Part shown: positions 1-5,053 of the stretch, in pieces | Numbering within the stretch: the stretch's first letter is position 1 | Layout of the letters: each line of letters begins with the position of its first letter | Assembly (NCBI GenBank): GCA_025352435.1 | Contig: JANXTN010000368.1 | Location: 1 to 5,053 of the forward strand | Source: Ferruginibacter sp. | Lineage (GTDB): Bacteria; Bacteroidota; Bacteroidia; Chitinophagales; Chitinophagaceae | DNA length: 5,053 nt | Reading direction: 5' to 3' | Translations under genes and position numbers: made by a program | Notes under the pieces: generated by a model | The model's database searches: none | What the model saw: the letters and a program-made list of their open reading frames with translations, nothing else | What the model was told of the DNA's origin: nothing

Positions 1-1
1 C

Positions 2-688
2 TTTCCTGTCCGTGGTTTTAATGAATGTTTAATAATGTATGTACTTGCAGCAAGTGGCGATAATTTTCCCGTAACTGCTAATGTGTATCACCGCGGTTGG
101 GCACAAAGTAACTTCTTTAAAAACGGTAAAACTTTTTACGGGCATCTATTGCCGTTAGGATTTGATTATGGTGGACCATTGTTTTTTTCGCAGTATTCTT
201 TTTTAGGTTTAAACCCTTCAAAATTAAAAGATAATTATGCTGACTATTGGGTGCAGAATAAAAACCACACACTCATAAACCATGACTACTGTGTGGACAA
301 TCCAAAACAATTTAAGGGCTACGGTCCAGACTGCTGGGGCTTAACCGCAGGAGATACCTACAATGGTTATGATGCCTACTCTCCGGAAAATGATGGCGGT
401 ACTATTGCGCCAACTGCAGCACTATCTGCATTCCCGTACACGCCAGAATATTCCATGAGAGCATTGAAGCATTTCTATTATGATTTAGGAGATAAAATAT
501 GGAGTGAGTATGGTTTTGTAGATGGATTTAATGAAACAAAAAACTGGTATGCAAAAAGTCATTTGGCAATAGACCAGGGACCCATCATTGTAATGATAGA
601 AAACTACAGAACGGGTTTACTTTGGAAATTATTTATGAGCTGCCCTGAAATACAAAGAGGCTTAAAGAAATTAAACTTTAGTTATTAA
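2..688 (+). CDS. Glucoamylase-like (PF10091) protein, GH144-type; 5' end beyond the window
   Basis: The reading frame is open to the left edge. The 11 codons before the first ATG (base 35) read FPVRGFNECLI, which is conserved family sequence, so base 35 is an internal Met. About 228 C-terminal residues are visible, roughly half of a usual 430-460 residue protein. Family signatures (visible-fragment numbering) are RGFNE (4-8), YGGPLFF near 56-62, CWGLTAGD (111-118), IAPTAALSAFPY (135-146) and IDQGPIIVMIENYR (190-203). The fold is an (alpha/alpha)6 barrel. Databases often call the family 'glucoamylase', but the characterised Bacteroidota members (GH144, for example from Chitinophaga pinensis) are endo-beta-1,2-glucanases or release sophorose from beta-1,2-glucan. 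The Glu in RGFNE is a plausible active-site acid (inference). Any signal peptide would lie upstream of the window. The gene is the first visible member of an operon with the esterase and the GH3 enzyme. The family is sure; the exact substrate is inferred. Confidence 0.9.
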   Translation, partial: FPVRGFNECLIMYVLAASGDNFPVTANVYHRGWAQSNFFKNGKTFYGHLLPLGFDYGGPLFFSQYSFLGLNPSKLKDNYADYWVQNKNHTLINHDYCVDNPKQFKGYGPDCWGLTAGDTYNGYDAYSPENDGGTIAPTAALSAFPYTPEYSMRALKHFYYDLGDKIWSEYGFVDGFNETKNWYAKSHLAIDQGPIIVMIENYRTGLLWKLFMSCPEIQRGLKKLNFSY

Positions 689-707
689 AATGCTGTATAA
701 TTATACA

Positions 708-1490
708 ATGAAATTTATCACATTATTTTTATTATCTGTATGGATATATTCAAGTGCTTTTGCGCAAAACTATAACCTGTTTACAAAGCAACTATTCATA
801 CAAAAAACAGATACGCTACCTTATCGGATTCTGGTGCCTGATAATTATGATCCCCAAAATAAATACCCGCTAATAATTTTTTTACATGGCTCCGGTGAAC
901 GGGGAAATGGTAATGAAAAACAACTGGTACATGGTGCAGAACTCTTTTTAAGAGATAGCATCAGAAAAAAATATCCTGCTATAGTTGTATTTCCGCAATG
1001 CAGTGAGAACAGTTATTGGAGCAACGTAAATATTGTTACAAATGCTCAAAATGGCTCCAGAACTTTTAACTACCAAACGGATAGTAAGCCTACCGTTGCC
1101 ATGAATTTACTCCTTAATCTGGTGGATGATATAAGGCATAAATATTCTATTCAAAAGAAAAAAATTTACATCAGCGGCTTATCAATGGGTGGCATGGGTG
1201 CATTTGAAATAGTTAGAAGAAAACCAAATTTATTCGCTGCTGCTATGCCCATTTGTGGCGGTGCAAATCCTGCAACTGCCGATAAGCTGACTAAAACAAA
1301 ATGGTGGATTTTTCATGGAGAAAAAGATGATGTGGTTAACCCACAATTCAGTAAAGATATGGCTGCAGCTATCTTGAACGAAGGAGGTAATGCAAGGCTT
1401 ACCATTTATCCTAATGCCAATCATAACAGCTGGGACAGTGCATTTGCTGAGAGTGATTTTATGCAATGGATGTTTGGTAATCATAAATAA
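708..1490 (+). CDS. Exported alpha/beta-hydrolase (prolyl-oligopeptidase/CE1-like esterase)
   Basis: The protein has 260 residues from the ATG at 708, which gives a classic signal peptide (MK, a hydrophobic core, then SSAFA|Q with cleavage after residue 19). An in-frame ATG at 690 would only add six residues. The serine-hydrolase features are all present: the oxyanion loop HGSGERG (60-66), the nucleophile elbow GLSMGG with Ser159, the acidic member in GEKDD (Asp207 or Asp208) and the catalytic His239 in ANHNSWD. The compact single domain, without a beta-propeller, resembles the 'prolyl oligopeptidase family'/phospholipase/feruloyl-esterase-like proteins common in polysaccharide loci of Bacteroidota, so an esterase acting on a decorated carbohydrate is more likely than a peptidase. 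The start lies 19 nt after the GH144 stop with no room for a promoter, which points to co-transcription. The fold and catalytic triad are clear; the substrate is unknown. Confidence 0.88.
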   Translation: MKFITLFLLSVWIYSSAFAQNYNLFTKQLFIQKTDTLPYRILVPDNYDPQNKYPLIIFLHGSGERGNGNEKQLVHGAELFLRDSIRKKYPAIVVFPQCSENSYWSNVNIVTNAQNGSRTFNYQTDSKPTVAMNLLLNLVDDIRHKYSIQKKKIYISGLSMGGMGAFEIVRRKPNLFAAAMPICGGANPATADKLTKTKWWIFHGEKDDVVNPQFSKDMAAAILNEGGNARLTIYPNANHNSWDSAFAESDFMQWMFGNHK

Positions 1491-1528
1491 ATTCTACATA
1501 AATATTTCTAAGTTTTTAAAATAATACT

Positions 1529-3808
1529 ATGAAAACAATTACAAAAATCATGTTAGCCTTTTTGCTCATCCTATCAATTGATGCAGCTGCGCAAACAACC
1601 AATACTTCTATGAAAACCTTCATAGATGCACTCATGAAAAAGATGACATTAGAAGAAAAAATTGGACAGTTAAATTTACCCGGCTCCGGAGATATTGTAA
1701 CTGGGCAGGCAGGTAACTCTGACATTGCAGGAAAAATAAAACAAGGAAAAGTAGGCGGCCTTTTTAATATAAAAGGTGTAGAGAAAATTAGGGCTGTTCA
1801 AAAAATAGCAGTAGAGAACAGCCGGTTAAAAATTCCACTATTGTTTGGTATGGATGTTATTCATGGCTACCAAACAGAGTTCCCTATTCCACTTGCTTTG
1901 TCTTGCACCTGGAATATGCAATTGATAGAACAGAGTGCAAGAATAGCAGCCATGGAAAGCAGTGCAGATGGCATTTGCTGGACGTTTAGCCCAATGGTAG
2001 ATATCGCACGTGACGCTCGTTGGGGAAGGATTGCAGAAGGTAGTGGTGAAGATCCATTCCTCGGTTCTGCTATTGCAAAAGCAATGGTGAAAGGTTATCA
2101 GGGAGATCTTTCAAGAGCAGATAATATTATGGCTTGTGTAAAACATTATGCGTTGTATGGTGCCGTAGAAGCAGGAAGAGATTACAACACAACGGACATG
2201 AGCCGTATAAGAATGTATAATGAATATTTCCCTCCATACAAAGCGGCAGTTGATGCAGGCGCGGGGAGCATTATGGCCTCTTTTAACGAAGTAGATGGAA
2301 TACCCGCTACAGGAAATAAATGGTTGATGACAGATGTATTGCGCAACCAATGGGGCTTTAAAGGCTTTGTGGTAACAGATTATACCGGCATAAATGAAAT
2401 GACAGCACACGGTATGGGAGATTTACAGCAGGTTTCTGCATTGGCTTTAAATGCAGGGATCGAAATGGATATGGTAGGTGAAGGTTTTTTATCAACGCTG
2501 GAAAAATCTTTGAAAGAAAAAAAAGTAACGCTGAAACAAATAGACGATGCCTGCAGAAGAATACTAGAAGCAAAATACAAACTCGGGTTGTTTACAGATC
2601 CTTATCGTTACTGCAATCCTGAAAGAAGTAAAACAGAAATTGGCACGCGTGCAAACATTGCGGCAGCAAGAAAAACAGCTGCTGAAAGTTTTGTTCTTTT
2701 AAAAAACAGCAGCAATATTTTACCTATTGCAAAGAGTAAAACCATTGCTGTTATTGGCCCGCTGGGAGATAACAAAGAAAATATGCCAGGAACTTGGAGT
2801 GTGGCTACAGATTTTAAAACCGCCGTTACGGTAAAAGAAGGCTTGCAAAAAGCGGTGGGCACTAATACTAAAATATTGTATGCAAAAGGTTCAAATCTTT
2901 TTGAAGAAGCAGCCTTAGAAGAGAGAGGAACATTGTTTGGCAAAACACTGGGTCGGGATAACCGAACCACCAAACAGTTACTTGATGAAGCTTTGGCTGT
3001 GGCCAATGAAGCCGATGTGATTATCGCCACACTTGGCGAGGCAGCAGAGATGAGCGGTGAAAGTGCAAGCAGAACAAATCTTGAAATACCGCAAACACAA
3101 AAAGATTTATTAAATGCATTATTAAAAACCGGAAAGCCTGTTGTGTTAGTTTTATTTGCAGGAAGACCAATGGTTTTAACGGAAGAAAACAAAAATGTAG
3201 CAGCTATATTAAATGTTTGGTTTGCAGGTTCAGAAGCAGGTAACGCCATTGCAGATGTATTGTTTGGCGATGTAAATCCATCAGGAAAACTGACAACTTC
3301 TTTTCCGCAGAATGTAGGGCAGGTTCCTATTTATTATGCACATAAAAATACAGGTCGTCCTTTGCCTGAAGGAAAATGGTTTGAGAAATTTAGATCAAAT
3401 TATTTAGATGTGTCTAACGATCCATTGTATCCATTTGGTTATGGTTTAAGCTACACTACCTTTAGTTACAGCGATGTAAAACTGAGCAGCAAATCAATGA
3501 ATACAACAGGTAGTATTACTGCAACTGTAACATTAAAAAATACAGGCACAAAAGATGGCGCAGAAGTAGTGCAATTGTATATTCAGGATTTGGTAGGAAG
3601 TGTTACAAGGCCTGTGAAAGAATTAAAAGGCTTTCAAAAAGTATTTTTAAAAGCAGGAGAAAGTAAAGAGATCAGTTTTAAAATAACTACGGAAGAACTT
3701 AAGTTTTACAATGCAGCCTTAAAGTTTATAACGGAGCCTGGAGATTTCAAAGTCTACATTGGAGGAAGCAGTAGAGATGTGAAAGAAGCAGCTTTTAAAT
3801 TATTATAA
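1529..3808 (+). CDS. bglX: Periplasmic beta-glucosidase, GH3 family (BglX-type)
   Basis: The 759-residue protein is close to the length of E. coli BglX (765) and complete. It hydrolyses terminal non-reducing beta-glucosyl residues of oligosaccharides. A signal peptide (MKTITK, hydrophobic core, DAAA|Q) is cleaved after residue 21, placing the enzyme in the periplasm. Domains are the GH3 N-terminal TIM barrel (about 30-355), the GH3 C-terminal alpha/beta sandwich (about 385-640) and a fibronectin-III-like domain (about 676-747, with ELKGFQKV). The nucleophile is Asp284 in VVTDY. The likely acid/base is Glu511 in MSGESASR, aligned with MAHEASSR of E. coli BglX. Sugar-binding residues include Asp109 (GMDVIHG), Arg165 (RWGR) and Lys205-His206 (VKHY). 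The C-terminal half matches BglX closely (WFAGSEAGNAIADVLFGD, LYPFGYGLSYTTF). The gene begins 38 nt after the esterase and ends 23 nt before a terminator, so it closes the operon. Related Bacteroides enzymes prefer beta-1,2-linked glucooligosaccharides; the GH144 neighbour suggests the same here (inference). Confidence 0.96.
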   Translation: MKTITKIMLAFLLILSIDAAAQTTNTSMKTFIDALMKKMTLEEKIGQLNLPGSGDIVTGQAGNSDIAGKIKQGKVGGLFNIKGVEKIRAVQKIAVENSRLKIPLLFGMDVIHGYQTEFPIPLALSCTWNMQLIEQSARIAAMESSADGICWTFSPMVDIARDARWGRIAEGSGEDPFLGSAIAKAMVKGYQGDLSRADNIMACVKHYALYGAVEAGRDYNTTDMSRIRMYNEYFPPYKAAVDAGAGSIMASFNEVDGIPATGNKWLMTDVLRNQWGFKGFVVTDYTGINEMTAHGMGDLQQVSALALNAGIEMDMVGEGFLSTLEKSLKEKKVTLKQIDDACRRILEAKYKLGLFTDPYRYCNPERSKTEIGTRANIAAARKTAAESFVLLKNSSNILPIAKSKTIAVIGPLGDNKENMPGTWSVATDFKTAVTVKEGLQKAVGTNTKILYAKGSNLFEEAALEERGTLFGKTLGRDNRTTKQLLDEALAVANEADVIIATLGEAAEMSGESASRTNLEIPQTQKDLLNALLKTGKPVVLVLFAGRPMVLTEENKNVAAILNVWFAGSEAGNAIADVLFGDVNPSGKLTTSFPQNVGQVPIYYAHKNTGRPLPEGKWFEKFRSNYLDVSNDPLYPFGYGLSYTTFSYSDVKLSSKSMNTTGSITATVTLKNTGTKDGAEVVQLYIQDLVGSVTRPVKELKGFQKVFLKAGESKEISFKITTEELKFYNAALKFITEPGDFKVYIGGSSRDVKEAAFKLL

Positions 3809-3831
3809 TATTCATTCTTCAATCTTTAGTT

Positions 3832-3879
3832 CAGCTGCAGATGCTACGTTTATTCGTGCATTTGCAGCTGTTGTTTTTT
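3832..3879 (+). terminator. Intrinsic terminator of the glucan operon
   Basis: A perfect 8-bp inverted repeat, CAGCTGCA (3832-3839) and TGCAGCTG (3863-3870), is extended inward by a G-U pair (3840/3862) and ATGC/GCAT (3841-3844/3858-3861), giving a 13-bp stem. After a one-base bulge at 3845, ACG/CGT (3846-3848/3855-3857) adds three pairs around a six-base loop. The stem is followed at once by TTGTTTTTT (3871-3879). This is a strong Rho-independent terminator. It lies 23 nt past the bglX stop and works in the + direction only, because no T-run follows on the other strand. Confidence 0.85.
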
Positions 3880-3890
3880 AAATACTTTTG
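3861..3890 (+). promoter_or_regulatory. Candidate Bacteroidota-type promoter of the HAD gene
   Basis: TACTTTTG (3883-3890) is an exact match to the Bacteroidota -7 consensus TAnnTTTG. TTTG at 3861-3864, 18 nt upstream, fits the -33 element, and a TTG at 3871 is a second choice with less suitable spacing. The upstream element lies in the 3' arm of the terminator hairpin. A transcript would begin about 3894-3897, on or beside the ATG at 3895, which implies a leaderless or near-leaderless mRNA. The placement between a terminator and the next gene supports it, but short AT-rich motifs arise by chance and no start site has been measured. Confidence 0.45.
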
Positions 3891-3894
3891 CCGC

Positions 3895-4521
3895 ATGAAA
3901 AAACCGCTTAAGAATATTTTGTTTGATATGGGTAATGTGCTTTTTAGCATTGATTATAAAAAGACAGAAGATGCATTTGTAGCATTAGGCTACAGTAACT
4001 TTTCACAAATGTATTCCCAGTTTACCGCAGATGATCTTTTTGAAAAGTTAGAGACAGGAAAAATATCTACCGAAAAATTTTATAAAACTCTAATTGCGGC
4101 GCATCCAAACCATGTAACTGAAGAACAAATTACAACTGCGTGGAATGGTATGTTGTTGCATTGGAGATTGGAGAGTTTAGCTTTTTTAAAAACATTAGCC
4201 AAAGAGTATAATCTTTATTTACTGAGCAATACAAATGAAATACATCTTACCGCAGTAAATCAACTATTGCTACAGCAAACCGGGAAAGAAAGTATAGATG
4301 ATCTTTTTACTAAAGCATATTATTCACACAAAATAAATTTAAGAAAGCCGAACAAGGATGTGTATGAATTTATAGCCAAAGATGCAGGTATTATCCCTGA
4401 AGAAACATTGTTTATTGATGATCTTGAAAATAATAAAGAGGTTGCAGCTTCCTTAGGTTTTAAAACTCATTTGCTGTTAGAAAACGAAACAATAGAAGGC
4501 CTTGATTATAGTCAATTTTAA
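3895..4521 (+). CDS. HAD-superfamily phosphatase (subfamily IA, YihX-like)
   Basis: The protein has 208 residues from the ATG at 3895, giving MKKPLKNILFDMGNV, the usual family beginning with motif I about ten residues in. An earlier in-frame ATG at 3841 is rejected because its 18 extra codons are the terminator hairpin and T-run. HAD motifs are all present: motif I FDMGNVLF (nucleophile Asp11), motif II LLSNTNE (Ser111), motif III with Lys151 in RKPNKDVY, and motif IV LFIDDLENN (Asp175, Asp176). A helical cap lies between about residues 20 and 95. The residue two after the nucleophile is Gly13 instead of the canonical acid/base Asp. This DxGNV form is shared with E. coli YihX, an alpha-glucose-1-phosphate phosphatase, so a cytoplasmic small-molecule phosphatase is likely, but the substrate cannot be read from sequence. 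There is no signal peptide. The gene is separated from bglX by a terminator and is probably transcribed alone. Confidence 0.92.
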   Translation: MKKPLKNILFDMGNVLFSIDYKKTEDAFVALGYSNFSQMYSQFTADDLFEKLETGKISTEKFYKTLIAAHPNHVTEEQITTAWNGMLLHWRLESLAFLKTLAKEYNLYLLSNTNEIHLTAVNQLLLQQTGKESIDDLFTKAYYSHKINLRKPNKDVYEFIAKDAGIIPEETLFIDDLENNKEVAASLGFKTHLLLENETIEGLDYSQF

Positions 4522-4525
4522 TCTT

Positions 4526-5053
4526 TTAATTGTTCATTATTTTATTTTGATGTGTGATACTTTCCATGTGTACAGCATCATAATATTTTGTCATGAATTC
4601 TTTGCTCAGTTGTAAAGCTTCGCCTTTTTTATAAGCTCTTTCTAAAATTTCATTCCACCTGTTAGTTTGTAAGATGGTAATATTATTTTCTTTTTTGTAT
4701 TGGCCAATCTGTTCAGCAACTTTCATGCGCTGGCTAATGATCTGCATCAGCTCATCATCCAAATGATTTATTTGCTGTCTTAATTTTTCCAATGCCGCAT
4801 GAAATTCGGCAGAATTAATATCATCTTTTCTCCATTCAATAGCGTTTAATAATTCAGCCAACACCGCCGGTGTAATTTGCTGTTTGGCATCGCTCCATGC
4901 TGCATCAGGATCAATGTGGCTTTCAATCATGAGTCCATCATAATCTAAATTGATCGCCTGTTGAGAAACGGATTGTAAAATATCTCTTCTACCGCTGATG
5001 TGAGATGGATCGCAAATCAATAACATGCCGGGGTTGCGTCTTTTCATTTCAAT
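4526..5053 (-). CDS. Bifunctional DAHP synthase / chorismate mutase (C-terminal part)
   Basis: The frame is open through the right edge: two codons (Ile, Glu) precede the Met at 5047, which is internal, so the N-terminal half is missing. Residue numbers count from that Met. Residues 1 to about 72 are the end of a type I-beta DAHP synthase barrel, with CDPSHISGRRD (His16), IESH (Glu42) and WSDAKQQ (Asp53) matching the metal-binding His, Glu and Asp of the Thermotoga enzyme. Residues about 83-171 are an AroQ chorismate mutase helix bundle; Arg90, Arg107, Lys118, Arg130 and Gln167 align without gaps to E. coli Arg11, Arg28, Lys39, Arg51 and Gln88. The enzyme joins the first shikimate-pathway step to the chorismate-to-prephenate step, an order of domains known in Bacteroidota (Porphyromonas, Prevotella), where the mutase domain also mediates prephenate feedback inhibition. 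It is cytoplasmic. The gene is convergent with the HAD gene. Confidence 0.94.
   Translation of the reverse strand: MEMKRRNPGMLLICDPSHISGRRDILQSVSQQAINLDYDGLMIESHIDPDAAWSDAKQQITPAVLAELLNAIEWRKDDINSAEFHAALEKLRQQINHLDDELMQIISQRMKVAEQIGQYKKENNITILQTNRWNEILERAYKKGEALQLSKEFMTKYYDAVHMESITHQNKIMNN

Noticed and set aside
2..688. Reading the first gene as an alpha-1,4 glucoamylase for starch
   Set aside because: The name comes from the PF10091 label. Characterised single-domain members in Bacteroidota act on beta-1,2-glucan, and the neighbour is a beta-glucosidase with no alpha-glucosidase in sight.
690..707. Alternative esterase start at the ATG at 690
   Set aside because: It only adds MLYNYT ahead of a signal peptide that is complete from 708. 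It cannot be excluded, because no ribosome binding site distinguishes the two starts.
1491..1528. Possible separate promoter before bglX (TAAGTTTT at 1509-1516)
   Set aside because: It misses the final G of TAnnTTTG and has no TTTG at suitable spacing upstream. The 38-nt gap is short enough for simple co-transcription.
1230..1725. Minus-strand frames across the end of the esterase and the start of bglX
   Set aside because: Both are opposite well-supported coding sequence with signal peptides and catalytic motifs; no independent evidence of coding.
2111..2580. Three shorter minus-strand frames inside bglX
   Set aside because: They overlap each other and the conserved GH3 barrel, and their translations are Cys/Phe/Ser-rich without family resemblance.
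2608..3249. A 213-codon open frame on the minus strand
   Set aside because: It lies wholly inside the bglX gene on the opposite strand, has low-complexity Ser/Ala/Leu-rich composition and shows no recognisable motif. The plus-strand frame carries the full GH3 protein.
4513..4532. Inverted repeat CAATT/AATTG between the convergent genes
   Set aside because: Only five A/T-rich pairs around a ten-base loop; too weak to call a terminator.

Overview
The window is AT-rich DNA from a member of the Bacteroidota, most likely the Chitinophagaceae/Sphingobacteriia side. The evidence is the absence of Shine-Dalgarno sequences before the genes, a TAnnTTTG promoter element, two signal peptides cleaved just before Gln, and a DAHP synthase fused to a C-terminal chorismate mutase. 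The genus assignment is inference. Coding density is high. No mobile element, CRISPR array, tRNA or rRNA is visible, and no gene-free stretch exceeds 90 bases.

Layout. Bases 2-688 (+) hold the 3' half of a 'glucoamylase-like' protein (PF10091/GH144 type) cut by the left edge. Bases 708-1490 (+) encode an exported alpha/beta-hydrolase esterase or peptidase. Bases 1529-3808 (+) encode an exported BglX-type GH3 beta-glucosidase. These three genes are tightly spaced (19 and 38 nt) and read as the tail of one operon, closed by a strong intrinsic terminator at 3832-3879. Bases 3895-4521 (+) encode a HAD-family phosphatase with a candidate promoter directly abutting its start. Bases 4526-5053 (-) hold the C-terminal part of a bifunctional DAHP synthase/chorismate mutase, cut by the right edge and convergent with the HAD gene (4 nt gap).

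How the genes fit together. The characterised GH144 enzymes act on beta-1,2-glucan, and BglX-like GH3 enzymes of Bacteroidota include beta-1,2-glucooligosaccharide beta-glucosidases. The first three genes therefore look like a secreted pathway that cuts a glucan into oligosaccharides, possibly removes ester groups, and finishes the oligosaccharides to glucose. The HAD and aromatic-amino-acid genes beyond the terminator are unrelated housekeeping functions. Nothing here looks like a wholly new system. The most informative points are the glucan locus with its uncharacterised esterase and the compact terminator/promoter arrangement at 3832-3895.
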